A stretch of DNA of 64,000 bases from NCBI GenBank assembly GCA_038868115.1, contig JAWBXA010000002.1, positions 26,195 to 90,194 of the forward strand, given 5' to 3'. Source of the DNA: JAGTQI01 sp038868115. Lineage in GTDB: Archaea; Thermoproteota; Bathyarchaeia; Bathyarchaeales; Bathycorpusculaceae. Made by a program: the position numbers and the translations under genes. The first letter of the stretch is position 1; each line of letters starts with the position of its first letter. A model generated the notes under the pieces. It did no database searches, was not told the origin of the DNA, and saw nothing but the letters and a program-made list of their open reading frames with translations. Below are positions 43,266-52,839 of this stretch, one piece after another.

Positions 43266-43994
43266 ATGTTAGCTGTTGAAGCTTGCGACGTTACTAAAGT
43301 TTTTAGTAATATCCACGCCCTAGACGGGCTAAGTTTCAGCGTTAAGCCTGGCGAGATTTTTGGACTTATTGGTCCAAATGGAGCTGGAAAAACCACCGCA
43401 TTACGGATAGTTTCAACATTGCTTTTGCCAACTTCGGGTACTGTTAAGGTTTTTGGATACGACGTGGTGCAAAAAGCAGCTCATGTTCGCCGAATAATCT
43501 CCTATCTTCCAGAGGAGGCTGGCGCTTACCGTTATCTCTCTGGTTTGGAATATCTTGAGTTCATGGCAAAGTTTCACACAAACGACAGAGTTGAGGCGCG
43601 CAAAATGGTTGTGGAGGCTGCCGAAATCTCTGGTTTAGGGGAAAGACTAAAGGATAAAACTAAGACTTATAGCAAGGGAATGAAGCGTCGCCTTCTCGTT
43701 GCCAGAGCCTTAATGCTTAAGCCAAAGTTGGCTATCCTTGACGAGCCTACAAGCGGTTTGGATGTGCTTCACTCCTACCATGTTAGGGAAATAATTAAAA
43801 GCTATGTTAAGAAGCATGGCGTGACCGTTCTTCTTTCAAGCCATAACATGCTTGAAGTTGAATACTTATGTGATAAGGTTGCACTAATAAATAAAGGCAG
43901 GATAATCGCCGAGGGAGAACCCAAAAAACTGAAGGAAAAGTTTGGAGGCATGAATTTGGAAGAAGTTTTTGCAAAGGTGGTGAAGCTTGCTTAG
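43266..43994 (+). CDS. ABC-2 type transporter ATP-binding protein
   Basis: A 242-residue ATPase of the NatA/CcmA-like group. Walker A is GPNGAGKTT, the Q-loop region is ISYLPEEAGAY, the signature is YSKGMKRRLLVARAL, Walker B is LAILDEPTSGLD and the H-loop is LLSSHNM. I chose ATG 43266, preceded by GAGGT; the frame from 43203 adds 21 residues not typical of the family. It overlaps the permease gene by 8 nt. Confidence 0.9.
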   Translation: MLAVEACDVTKVFSNIHALDGLSFSVKPGEIFGLIGPNGAGKTTALRIVSTLLLPTSGTVKVFGYDVVQKAAHVRRIISYLPEEAGAYRYLSGLEYLEFMAKFHTNDRVEARKMVVEAAEISGLGERLKDKTKTYSKGMKRRLLVARALMLKPKLAILDEPTSGLDVLHSYHVREIIKSYVKKHGVTVLLSSHNMLEVEYLCDKVALINKGRIIAEGEPKKLKEKFGGMNLEEVFAKVVKLA

Positions 43995-45797
43995 GGGATT
44001 TAGCAACTTTCTATTAAAGGAGCTTAAAGAGCTTGTGAGAGACCCAAAAATCCTCCTAGGAATGATAATTGTTCCTTTGGTAATGTTCCCAGTTTTGGGC
44101 GGAGTTATAAACTACGCAACAAAATCTGCGCAGGAAAGAGCAGTAAAAGCCGCCCTTGTTGTTGTAGATAATGACGAAGGATACTGGGCTAAGAATTTCA
44201 CAGACATGCTTCGGGCAATAGGTGTTAACGTTTTCAAAGAGAGTAACATTGTATTGAGCAGTGAAAAAATAACAAGGTTACTTTCAAGGTATAATGTCAC
44301 GCAAATTCTCGAAATTCCCATAGGCTTTAATGATACCATTAACGCATACCTTAGCGAGCAAAACGTGAGCGTTAAGCTAAAGTTTTATGGAGTGCTTTCT
44401 ACGGTAGGCGCTTTCGAGGGGTTTGGCTCATCAATAATTGATACTTTCATTGAACAGTTTAACAGGCAGATTGCCCCAAATGTTGTAGCAGTTGAAAAGT
44501 CGGCAATTATAAAGGGTGAAGTTAAGCCCGGTGTCGACCCAGCCATGCTTTCTAGTTTGCTTATGTCCCAGTCCATTGCTCTTCCAATTACGATTATGAT
44601 CCTGCTTACTTATTCGGTGCAAATAGCTGCTACTTCAGTAGCCATGGAAAAGGAGGAGAAAACCCTTGAAACACTGTTAACTCTGCCTATAGATCGTCTT
44701 TCAATCCTTTTGGGGAAGCTTTCCGGTTCAATCATCGTCGCNNNNNNNNNNNNNNNNNNNNNNNNNNNNNNNNNNNNNNNNNNNNNNNNNNNNNNNNNNN
44801 NNNNNNNNNNNNNNNNNNNNNNNNNNNNNNNNNNNNNNNNNCGGTGCAAATAGCTGCTACTTCAGTAGCCATGGAAAAGGAGGAGAAAACCCTTGAAACA
44901 CTGTTAACTCTGCCTATAGATCGTCTTTCAATCCTTTTGGGGAAGCTTTCCGGTTCAATCATCGTCGCCGCTGTTGGTGCCGTGGCTTATATGGCTGGCT
45001 ACAGCTATTTGTTGGGCTCAGCTATGTCTGGACTCCCAGCCAACATAAACCTGGATTTGGCTGCCTTGGGGCTTACGCCCTCTTTTTATGGCTATATGCT
45101 CTTAGGAGCGTCCCTTTTTGTTACAATGCTTTCGGCTTTGGCTTTGGCTGTTATAATGTCCGCCTTCGCCGAAGATGTGAGAAGCGCCCAATATTATGTG
45201 GGCTACGTTTACCCGCTTATATTTATCCCATCCTTCGCTATAATATACTTGGACATCAACACCTTGCCATTGGCGCTGAGAATTCTTTTTTATGCGATCC
45301 CATTTAGCCACCCAATAATAGCCTCAAAAGCAGTCATAATGGGCGACTATTGGACTGCAGCGTTAGGCATAACCTACGTTTCAGCCTTCACGTTAGTGGT
45401 TATGTATGTAGCCTCAAGGCTTTTTGCAACGGAGAAAATTTTAACAGCAAAAATAAAGCCCAAGAGGATGGGAATAGGGCGGCAAAAACAGATAGGATCG
45501 ACACCGACTAACCTGCTGCTTAAGGACAAACTGTTTCCGAAGATTCGCGACTGGAAACCTGTTCAAAAGTTTCAAAGCTTTAGTGACTCTTCGTTAAATG
45601 TTAGGAAAAGAAGGTTTAACTTAGTTCTTGCAGAGCTCTTAAACGTTTTATTATGTTTGGATGCGTTGAGAAAATCTCGATTATTCTGTCCAGCGTTGTT
45701 ATCCTCTTTGATAAAAGTTCTTGAACTAGTTTTTGGTCACTCGACGCCGCCGTTAATGCTGCCGAGTCAGTTTCCACACGGTCCGGATCTGTTATGA
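43987..45797 (+). CDS. ABC-2 type permease (NatB-like), split by an assembly gap
   Basis: The N-terminal part (from TTG 43987, behind GGTGGTGA) has a first helix IIVPLVMFPVLGG, an extracytoplasmic domain, then EEKTLETLLTLPIDRLSIL. A 127-bp identical copy follows 100 N, and the frame then resumes with several helices (YMLLGASLFVTMLSALAL, ALRILFYAIPFSHPII). Removing one copy plus the gap joins both halves in frame into a 527-residue permease, so this is one gene. The last ~60 codons lie antisense to htpX and look non-native, so a frameshift near 45470-45600 may hide the real stop. Confidence 0.8.
44615..44741 (+). repeat. Left copy of 127-bp duplication at the scaffold gap
   Basis: Identical to 44842-44968. 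Both encode the same permease segment. The left copy ends directly at the first N. This is contig-end overlap, not biology. Confidence 0.95.
44742..44841. other. Assembly gap of 100 N
   Basis: Exactly 100 undetermined bases, a standard scaffolding placeholder, flanked by identical 127-bp contig ends. The real gap is probably negative, so no sequence need be missing. Confidence 0.97.
44842..44968 (+). repeat. Right copy of 127-bp duplication at the scaffold gap
   Basis: Identical to 44615-44741 and in the same reading frame once the gap is removed. It begins at the first base after the N run. Confidence 0.95.
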
Positions 45798-46572
45798 ATA
45801 AAGCCTTGAAAGCGTTTAAGTGTTGCACCTGCTTTCTGCTATTTCCCATGTTTCTAGTTACGTGGACTATTTTCGCCAACCCCTCGGAGAGCTTTTGTGC
45901 ACCGTTTTCAACTATTAGGGCGCTGTGTCTGTCAGCATAATACTCGCGGAGACGACTTAAATACAGTATAAACATGTTTAGAATCCATGAGAAGGCCATA
46001 AAACCGAAGCCTAACGCGGCTGCTCCGCTACCTTCTTCTCTTCGCCTGCCATACATTGAGGAGATTATCAGCGAATAGCCAATATAGTAAAAGAGCGCTG
46101 GAAGAAGCGAAACAAACATCATTATTTGCACGTCCCTATGCTTCAAGTGTCCAAGTTCATGGCCCAAAACAGCTTCAACTTCTCCTTCATCAAGGGCTTT
46201 TAGAAGCCCGCTTGTTACGGCTACACGGTTTCCAGCGATGGGCGAGTCATATGCAAAAGCGTTTGGAATTGGGATTTGGGCAAGCATAAGCTTTGGCTTT
46301 TTCAAACCGCTTTTTCTGCTTAGATTTTCAACTATTTGATGGAGCTTTGGGTTTTCACTTTCAGGTATTTCACGTGCGCGGTAGATGGTGTCGATGATAT
46401 ATGGGGAGATCAACCACTGCCCTACATTGAATGCCACAACTAAAAACCCTAAAACCAGTATGTCCATAACGCCAATCAAGCTTAAGATTAGCGTGAACAC
46501 TAATGTAGACAAGCCTATTATTAGGGCCAATGTTCCAATCATAGATGCACGAAGCTTCCATACGCTCGGCAT
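45616..46572 (-). CDS. htpX: HtpX-like M48 membrane metalloprotease
   Basis: About 318 residues. The zinc site is GHELGHLKHRD (HExxH) with the third ligand Glu in REYYADRHSAL. Two N-terminal helices (residues 12-30 and 35-55) and two internal ones match the HtpX topology. It degrades misfolded membrane proteins. ATG 46572 follows GGTGGG. The C-terminus THPNIIKRLRALQ is typical. Its 3' end is overlapped antisense by the over-long ABC-2 permease frame. Confidence 0.9.
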   Translation of the reverse strand: MPSVWKLRASMIGTLALIIGLSTLVFTLILSLIGVMDILVLGFLVVAFNVGQWLISPYIIDTIYRAREIPESENPKLHQIVENLSRKSGLKKPKLMLAQIPIPNAFAYDSPIAGNRVAVTSGLLKALDEGEVEAVLGHELGHLKHRDVQIMMFVSLLPALFYYIGYSLIISSMYGRRREEGSGAAALGFGFMAFSWILNMFILYLSRLREYYADRHSALIVENGAQKLSEGLAKIVHVTRNMGNSRKQVQHLNAFKALFITDPDRVETDSAALTAASSDQKLVQELLSKRITTLDRIIEIFSTHPNIIKRLRALQELS

Positions 46573-46681
46573 TTTTCCCACCAGCCAATGTTCACAGAGG
46601 GAACATGCTTATATTTATTACTCTTAATTTTAGCCTCCAGATTAAAACTTTTATCGGTTAAAAAGCATATAGTCTCCTCTT

Positions 46682-47716
46682 ATGAAAGTGCTCATTGACG
46701 ACATAGGAAGCTTTCCTCTACCCAAATCTATTGAGAGAAAAGTGTTTGATGAAGCCTATAAGCTGGCAAGAGAGCATATCGCCAACGGAAAAAAATTGAA
46801 GGGAAACCCTTTCCTATATAAAAACTTCTACGAAGTTATAGTAGAATCATTTTTCAAGAAGCTTAAAACTGGTTTAGATGTCGCTAACTATCCGCAACAT
46901 TATGACATGTATAAACAGTTTACAGAGCCTGTTCATAAGGCGATGGAGAAAGGTACATACATTGTTGAAGAGAAAGATGCCATCATACCAGAAGTACACG
47001 TTATCAGCGAAGAGGCAAAAAGAATCTATGAGGAGATCGGAAGAAGAATTACTCTTCGCGTTTGTGTTACCGGTCCATTGGAACTCTACCTAAAAGAGAT
47101 TGGAACAACCATATACAAAGATGTGCTATTAATGTTTGCCGAAACTGTAAGACGGTTCGCTAGAAACGCCATTTTGAACTCAAAATATGTTAAAACGGAA
47201 GTTGTTGCCATCGACGAACCGAGTTTTGGCTTTCAAGAAATATCAGCAGACAAGGAAACAATAGTGAAGGCCTTGGAAAAAGCCTTAGACTTTGATGGCG
47301 GCGCTCAGAAGCACATTCATATGCACTCTCCAACCAGAATAGTAGACGCCTTGACTGTTAAAAATCTAGATGTAGTATCCGTGGAGTATGCATCTTCCCC
47401 CCGTAGTCTAGAATTAGTTTCAAAAAGTATACTTGAAAAGACAGATAAGTTCATCCGTGTTGGAATAACCAGAACAGACATAGACTCTATCATTGCAGAG
47501 CTTTATGAGAAGGGAATAACAAAACCGGAAATAGAACAGCTTATTGAAGATGAAAAAACAATCAGAAAAAGATTTGAAAAGGCTAAGGAAAAGTTTGGAG
47601 AGAGAATGACCTTCACAGGACCGGACTGCGGACTTGGCGGTTGGCCGACACAGGAAGCAGCCCAACTTCTATTGGAAAGAACTGTTAAAGCTTTGAAAAG
47701 TGTTAATTGTTGCTGA
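46682..47716 (+). CDS. Core MetE-type methionine synthase
   Basis: A 344-residue protein equivalent to the C-terminal catalytic half of cobalamin-independent methionine synthase, the short archaeal form. The N-terminal motif is DDIGSFPLP. Zinc and homocysteine site residues are HIHMHS, the conserved Glu in AIDEPSFGF and the Cys in TGPDCGLGGWPTQ. The methyl donor in archaea with this short form is probably methylcobalamin or a corrinoid protein rather than folate; that is inferred from the family. TTAAAAAGC about 25 bp upstream suggests a near-leaderless mRNA. Confidence 0.85.
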   Translation: MKVLIDDIGSFPLPKSIERKVFDEAYKLAREHIANGKKLKGNPFLYKNFYEVIVESFFKKLKTGLDVANYPQHYDMYKQFTEPVHKAMEKGTYIVEEKDAIIPEVHVISEEAKRIYEEIGRRITLRVCVTGPLELYLKEIGTTIYKDVLLMFAETVRRFARNAILNSKYVKTEVVAIDEPSFGFQEISADKETIVKALEKALDFDGGAQKHIHMHSPTRIVDALTVKNLDVVSVEYASSPRSLELVSKSILEKTDKFIRVGITRTDIDSIIAELYEKGITKPEIEQLIEDEKTIRKRFEKAKEKFGERMTFTGPDCGLGGWPTQEAAQLLLERTVKALKSVNCC

Positions 47717-47770
47717 GAGCAACTTTTTATAGAAAAGCTTTTATATTAATGCCTTTCTTTCCTTCCAATC

Positions 47771-47859
47771 GAAGGAGGAGCCCCAAAAAGGGTTCGGTGG
47801 TTCTTATTTTTTGGAACTCCTTCTCTCCTTTCTCCCCTCTCAAAACTCGCCGAACCCTT
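47771..47859 (+). ncRNA. Possible pseudoknotted RNA or terminator between metE and amzA
   Basis: AAGGGTTCGG (47788-47797) is fully complementary to CCGAACCCTT (47850-47859). GAAGGAG (47771-47777) is complementary to CTCCTTC (47817-47823). The two helices interleave, which would give an H-type pseudoknot. The region is 55 nt past the metE-like stop. It might be a 3' UTR structure or an independent small RNA; the strand is assumed from the metE direction. Confidence 0.3.
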
Positions 47860-47901
47860 GGGTAAATCCAACAATTTAGAATGAGGAAACGCTTATTGAA
47901 T

Positions 47902-48441
47902 TTACAAAAACTTTTCAATGTTTGAGTAGCACATATTACAAAATATGCCTTTCTTTCTATCGGTTTCAAAGATGGAGTTGGAGAAGTACATGACACAAAA
48001 TGGATTTTTGCAGTGGGTTAAGCCGAAAGTATGCCCGAGTTCATGCACTGCCTCCTTAGCACCCCTTTCTACGAAAAGCTCAAAATTTAATGGAGCGCCA
48101 TAAAATTCTGGTCTTAGCCTCCAAAGGGATATGACGGCCGCTTTTCCAGGGCATTCCGCCTCCCCAAACACAAAGTTCAATCCTGGAACGTAAATGTCGG
48201 CGTCAACTGTACCTAAAACACGGTTTAGGTTTTTAGCTTTTTTCGCATAACTTGCCACTAAGCCTAAAAGCAAGTCTGAGCGGTACTGCCTTCTTATTTT
48301 GTCAAAGGCTTCTTGTGGTAGAGCAAACGTTTCAGAGATTATTTGACACCTCGCTTTTGGAAAAAACATGTTTATGTTTTCGCATATTCTTTTAAGGACT
48401 TCTAGGTCAACGTGTCCTATGCGTAAAATTCCTACTTTCAT
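47902..48441 (-). CDS. amzA: Archaemetzincin (zinc metalloprotease)
   Basis: A 179-residue protease with the extended metzincin site HELGHTFGLTHC followed by the Met-turn CVMYFSNS and the family-specific Cys pair (CNMC) near the C-terminus. This is the archaemetzincin pattern HExxHxxGx3Cx4CxM. It may act on unknown cytoplasmic peptides. It starts 5 nt after the beta-CASP nuclease stop, so the two genes are probably one transcript. Confidence 0.92.
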   Translation of the reverse strand: MKVGILRIGHVDLEVLKRICENINMFFPKARCQIISETFALPQEAFDKIRRQYRSDLLLGLVASYAKKAKNLNRVLGTVDADIYVPGLNFVFGEAECPGKAAVISLWRLRPEFYGAPLNFELFVERGAKEAVHELGHTFGLTHCKNPFCVMYFSNSIFETDRKKGIFCNMCYSNIEKFL

Positions 48442-48446
48442 GTTCT

Positions 48447-49712
48447 TTAAACCTTAAATGTATCTCCTGGTCTTGGCGCCACAGCCTCTAGTCCGGCTTC
48501 CTTCTCTATCCATTTTGCGAGAAGTTCGCAGTTCCCCTCGGCTCCATGGATTACATAGAATTTTGCATTGCCGTTAATTCTCTTCACGGTTTCTTTGAGC
48601 TCTTTTGCGCCGCAATGGGATGAAAAGTCAAAGTGTTTAACTGTAGCCTTTACCCTTCGCATTTTTCCATCAATGACACATACTCCCTTCTCCAGGAGTT
48701 CCCTTCCAGGCGTGCCCGGGATTTGGTAGCTTACCAAAAACACGGCGTTGTTTGCTTTCTTACCAATTTTAGATATGTAGAACGCTGCTGGACCACCTTT
48801 CAACATTCCAGCTGGCGAAATTATTACGCAGGGCATTTTTGTGGCTTTCCTACGGTCCCGCCAACCCTCCACCCAATTGACTGAATGGACGGCATCCATA
48901 AATAGTTTTGGATCCCTTAAGAATTGCGCATGATTTATCATCATTCTGCTGGCTTCTCGTGCCATTCCATCAAGGTAAACTGGGTGCTCAAAATGATGGG
49001 CGGCGAGAATACATGCGATTTCTTGGGATCTTCCGATGCTGAAGGCTGGTATGAGAACTGTTCCGCCCCGTTCTACAACTTCTGTCACTTCTTCAATGAA
49101 TTGTTTTTCGAGTTCTGGACGTTTTGGATGGTCTTCGTTGGCATACGTGCTCTCTATTATAACTGCATCTAGGTCGCCGTAGTCTATTTTTGCTCCTTCC
49201 AGAAGCCTTGTATCTATTAAGTTGAAGTCACCAGTATAAAGTAGTCTCTTTCCCTCAGCTTCTATGAGAACTTGCACGCTTCCGGGAATATGTCCAGCGT
49301 TGCGAAACTCGAAAGTTATGTCTCCAACGGTTTCTTTCACGCCAAAATCTAAGTGCTTAATGTGCCTCCTCATGGTTCTGAGTTCAAGATACTCGTAGGG
49401 AAGATAGTAGCTTGAAAGATGTATAAAGTCTGAGATTAGTAGTTGGCTAAGCTCTGCTGTAAGCCTATTCGCGTAGACAGTCTTTCTTCCATGAATGAAG
49501 AATATGGGAATTGCACCGGAGTGGTCTAGGTGGCTGTGCCCCAATATTATTGCGTCCACCTCTTTTGGCGGAACATGCATTGGAAAGCCTGGCTCGTGGT
49601 TTAGCATTACACCGTAGTCTAGCAAAACTTGTGTTTTTTCTGTTTTGACGGATATGGCTGCTCTGCCCACCTCATGAGTCGCACCTAGAAACTTTATTTG
49701 AAGTGGACTCAT
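48447..49712 (-). CDS. Beta-CASP metallo-beta-lactamase RNase (aCPSF2-like)
   Basis: About 421 residues without KH domains, matching the short archaeal CPSF2-like ribonuclease. MBL motifs are LGHSHLDHSGAIP, RNAGHIPGS and YTGDFN. Beta-CASP motifs are ESTYANEDHP, PAFSIGRSQE, and the terminal FDFSSHCGAKEL. It is expected to process or degrade RNA, possibly 5'-3' exonucleolytically. ATG 49712 is preferred over TTG 49721. It lies next to a PHP phosphoesterase and tgtA on the same strand. Confidence 0.9.
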   Translation of the reverse strand: MSPLQIKFLGATHEVGRAAISVKTEKTQVLLDYGVMLNHEPGFPMHVPPKEVDAIILGHSHLDHSGAIPIFFIHGRKTVYANRLTAELSQLLISDFIHLSSYYLPYEYLELRTMRRHIKHLDFGVKETVGDITFEFRNAGHIPGSVQVLIEAEGKRLLYTGDFNLIDTRLLEGAKIDYGDLDAVIIESTYANEDHPKRPELEKQFIEEVTEVVERGGTVLIPAFSIGRSQEIACILAAHHFEHPVYLDGMAREASRMMINHAQFLRDPKLFMDAVHSVNWVEGWRDRRKATKMPCVIISPAGMLKGGPAAFYISKIGKKANNAVFLVSYQIPGTPGRELLEKGVCVIDGKMRRVKATVKHFDFSSHCGAKELKETVKRINGNAKFYVIHGAEGNCELLAKWIEKEAGLEAVAPRPGDTFKV

Positions 49713-49753
49713 CTTTTTCAACCATTAACGCACTTAACATTGGCACAGCTGTT

Positions 49754-50359
49754 TTAAAAATGTATTGACTTTTCGGCATAAGCCACTCTAACAAGTCCAC
49801 GTTTAATAGCCTTTAAAATCGCGTCCAAATCCATTGAAGCTTGAATTTCGTTGTAAACAGTCCAAAGCTCGTCTACCCTATGGGCATCGCTTCCAGCCAC
49901 GCCAGGCAAAGCCATTGTTTTAGCTAATTCTTCGGCTAGCATGTTCAGTTGCCGAGAACAGCCACCATTCAAAACCTCAACGGCGTCAATCGCGTACTTT
50001 TTGGCCGAATCGCCCAAACCGAAGGCTCTATAAGGATGTGCCGCAACTACCAAACCGCCCCTTTCATGAGCAAAATCTATAACATTTTCAACAGTCCATG
50101 GTCGGGGCGGAACTTCAGCAACTCCTAAAAGAATGAGGTCGCCGCCAACGGTGCTAACTTCTAGGCCTGGGAGGATAAGTATGTCTGGGTAAGCTCTTGC
50201 CAGCTCTAACACTTTGCAGCATCCTCTAATGGTGTTGTGGTCTGTTATTGCCGCCACTTTTATATGAGAATGGATGAAAAGCTTCTCCACTATAGTTTTT
50301 GGGCTTATTGAAGCGTCAGGTGAAAACATCGTATGGATATGCAGATCTGCGTGAATCAA
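49754..50359 (-). CDS. PHP-domain phosphoesterase
   Basis: A 201-residue PHP protein with all expected metal-ligand motifs: HADLHIHTMFSPDA, AAITDHNTIRG, PGLEVST, VAAHPYRAF and GSDAHRVDEL. Stand-alone PHP proteins hydrolyse phosphoesters, including 3'-phosphates of nucleotides. TTG 50359 is the start. It lies 10 nt after tgtA, so it is probably in the same operon. Confidence 0.85.
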   Translation of the reverse strand: MIHADLHIHTMFSPDASISPKTIVEKLFIHSHIKVAAITDHNTIRGCCKVLELARAYPDILILPGLEVSTVGGDLILLGVAEVPPRPWTVENVIDFAHERGGLVVAAHPYRAFGLGDSAKKYAIDAVEVLNGGCSRQLNMLAEELAKTMALPGVAGSDAHRVDELWTVYNEIQASMDLDAILKAIKRGLVRVAYAEKSIHF

Positions 50360-50369
50360 TCTTATTCGC

Positions 50370-51983
50370 CTAGTCTGTTTGCATTCTTTTTAAAAAGTTT
50401 GACATGGATTTAACCCATCTCTTGTTCGTGTTAAAATATTTTAAAGTAACACCTTTAACCACGCATGCTTTTTTACATGCCTTAAGAACAGTTTCGCCCC
50501 AGTCTTCAACATTGTGAAGTAACAGCACTGTTCTGTAATTGTTTCTTCTTATGTAGTCCGCCACCTGTGAAGCTACGTATTCTATAGTCTCTTTGTCCAG
50601 CGGCGTGGCTGTTTCATGTTGAGAAAGCGGATAAACCTCATCAAGCTCTAATGGGATTACTCCAAAAGGCGCTTCATAGAAACAAATGTGAAGCTTATGC
50701 AAATGCTCCTTTGGAAAATCTCGAAGAGCCTTTATAAGCCTCTTGCATTCCTCAGATTTGTGGTAGGGCTTGGCTCTGGTCTGGGGCATTAATATAAGAA
50801 TTTCCGCTCCTCTCAAAGGAGTATATCTTTCAGACAGTCTTATTCTGTAGCGTACAACTTCTGGACGGGCTAAACCAGTAGAATCAAAGTAAAAGATTCC
50901 GCTACGTTTTATGGTTGGGCTGTGCTTTTCAATAAATTTCTCGTATTTTTTCAATTTTTTTAATGCTTGCAAAAGTGCTGGGTGTCCGCGAGCTCTAAAC
51001 TCCAAGTGCTCCCAAAGTTTCCCTTCTTTTATCGCTTGTTTTATCCGCTTGATTTCAGCAGAGCAAACATGAAGGTTGTGTTCCGCAATGAAAATTAGCC
51101 TCTCTTTGCTGGGAAGTTCCGCCACATCCTTTGGGCTTTTACTTGAACATTTTGGACATGCACACGGGAAAAACTCAAGCTCTTCAAGCCTCACAGTTCT
51201 CGTTTCTGTCATGTAACGGTTTTCTCTGGCGTAGATAGCGTAGGCTGCAGAGTCGAAAAAGTCACATCCTAGGGCGACGGCCAAAGAAAAAATGAAGGGG
51301 TGTCCAGCACCAAAAAGGTGAAAGGGACGTTCAATGGGCAAGTTCATTTTAGCCGTTAAAATCATATCTACTAGAACGTCAAAACGATAGTTTTCCATAA
51401 CCTCTGTTGGACTTCCCAATGCGTGAATATCGAATGGAAGCTTAGCCATCTCTGAAGCTGACATCGCTACTAAATCCAGATAGCGCCCACCTTGAACAGG
51501 ACCAACCCAGAGAATATCACCTCTCTTTTTAACCTTAAAGAGCTCAGTCGCCCTTTTCAGCGTCTCGTTCACTGTTTGCTCTGCATGCTTCCTTGAAACC
51601 CTCCAACCGGTTGGCCAATCAAGTATTGTGGCTATGTCAGTGTTTATCTGCTCTTGGTAATTCACAATTTCTTCTGGAGTGATTTCAACATTGCCATAGA
51701 TTAGAATTTGGTAGGCACCGGAATCTGTCATTATTACGCCCTGAAAATCTAGAAAGCTATGCAAGCCTTTTTCGGCTGGCTGGTTTTTGAACCGCCTTTT
51801 TAGGATGTAAGCGTTGGTTATTAGGGCTTCAAAGCCGAAGTCTTCGCGGATTCTTCTAGGCGGGATTGGTTGTATAGCTGGATTTATGACCGGGAGAAGA
51901 AGTGGAGTCTCTATAGTGCCGCTTTTTGTTCGCAGCCTCCCAATTCTGGCAAGTAAGTCCCTTTCTCTTACTTCGAAACTCAT
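50370..51983 (-). CDS. tgtA: tRNA-guanine(15) transglycosylase (archaeosine biosynthesis)
   Basis: A 537-residue archaeal TGT. It inserts preQ0 at G15 of tRNA, the first archaeosine step. The catalytic barrel starts TKSGTIETPLLLPV, with the nucleophile/base Asp in GVIMTDSGAYQ and WVGPVQGGRY. The zinc site is FPCACPKC, with further ligand residues after it. The C-terminal 190 residues correspond to the archaeal C1/C2 domains; I could not clearly identify a PUA domain at the end. ATG start. Confidence 0.9.
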   Translation of the reverse strand: MSFEVRERDLLARIGRLRTKSGTIETPLLLPVINPAIQPIPPRRIREDFGFEALITNAYILKRRFKNQPAEKGLHSFLDFQGVIMTDSGAYQILIYGNVEITPEEIVNYQEQINTDIATILDWPTGWRVSRKHAEQTVNETLKRATELFKVKKRGDILWVGPVQGGRYLDLVAMSASEMAKLPFDIHALGSPTEVMENYRFDVLVDMILTAKMNLPIERPFHLFGAGHPFIFSLAVALGCDFFDSAAYAIYARENRYMTETRTVRLEELEFFPCACPKCSSKSPKDVAELPSKERLIFIAEHNLHVCSAEIKRIKQAIKEGKLWEHLEFRARGHPALLQALKKLKKYEKFIEKHSPTIKRSGIFYFDSTGLARPEVVRYRIRLSERYTPLRGAEILILMPQTRAKPYHKSEECKRLIKALRDFPKEHLHKLHICFYEAPFGVIPLELDEVYPLSQHETATPLDKETIEYVASQVADYIRRNNYRTVLLLHNVEDWGETVLKACKKACVVKGVTLKYFNTNKRWVKSMSNFLKRMQTD

Positions 51984-52089
51984 TATAGGAATCTAAAATA
52001 AAATCAGTTGAAACGTACTTATAAAATGTGGAGCAAACTTATATTGGCAAGGTCCATTTCTAATACCTCAGCAAAGAGGAGTTATACTG

Positions 52090-52839
52090 ATGGCTTTAAC
52101 TATCCAAATTGAAGAAAAGCCAAAACTTGAAAATCCTGTTCTAATCGAGGGTTTGCCGGGCATAGGCTTTGTAGCCAACATAGTGGCATTACACCTAATC
52201 CATGAGCTCGAAGCAAAACGCTTCGCAAGAATTTTCTCTGCATCGTTTCAAGACCTAGCAGTGACAACGGAGACTGGTAGCGCCCGCTCCCCAATAAACG
52301 AGCTATACTACTACAAGAGTAAGGGAGAAGGCCGAGACCTTATTATTTGGTATGGCAACACTCAAGCCTTAACAACTTTTGGACAATATGAGCTTTGCGG
52401 GAGAGTTCTTGACATTGCCGGAGAGTTGGGATGCCGCTTTCTCATAACCATTGGAGGATTCAAACAGGAGGAAGTCAAGGAGACGCCGGAGATTTACTGT
52501 GCAGCTTCCGATCCAGAAACCCTAAAAGAAGCCCTAAACTTAGGTGCAAAAATGATGGTTGGAAACATTTTCGGAGTGGCTGGCATACTTATAGGGCTTG
52601 GAAGCATAAGAGGCTTTAGGGGTTTCTCGCTCCTAGTGGAAACTTTAGGAACCTATCCAGACGCTAATGCAGCTCGTTATGCGCTCTCTGCCCTAAACAA
52701 GTATTTGAACTTAAAAATTGACTTGTCGAGGCTTGATGCTGCTGCCGAGAAGACAACAAAAATATTGGAGTCTTTCGGCTGGGTTAGAACTGTTAAGGAA
52801 GAAAAGAAAAGGGAAGAACAAATCCGCTGGTTTGTCTAG
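52090..52839 (+). CDS. PAC2-family proteasome assembly chaperone-like protein
   Basis: A 249-residue protein of the archaeal PAC2 family. Landmarks are NPVLIEGLPGIGFVANIVA, GQYELCGRVLDIA, FLITIGGF and a Gly-rich turn NIFGVAGILIGLG. Homologues assist 20S proteasome assembly; direct evidence in archaea is limited. The C-terminus is a charged helix. GAGGAG precedes the ATG. It is convergent with the Sm-like gene, overlapping by 4 nt. Confidence 0.85.
   Translation: MALTIQIEEKPKLENPVLIEGLPGIGFVANIVALHLIHELEAKRFARIFSASFQDLAVTTETGSARSPINELYYYKSKGEGRDLIIWYGNTQALTTFGQYELCGRVLDIAGELGCRFLITIGGFKQEEVKETPEIYCAASDPETLKEALNLGAKMMVGNIFGVAGILIGLGSIRGFRGFSLLVETLGTYPDANAARYALSALNKYLNLKIDLSRLDAAAEKTTKILESFGWVRTVKEEKKREEQIRWFV

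Noticed and set aside
44610..44968. Tandem duplication or frameshift in the ABC-2 permease gene
   Set aside because: The duplicated 127 bp end exactly at a 100-N run, which marks contig overlap in scaffolding rather than a biological repeat.
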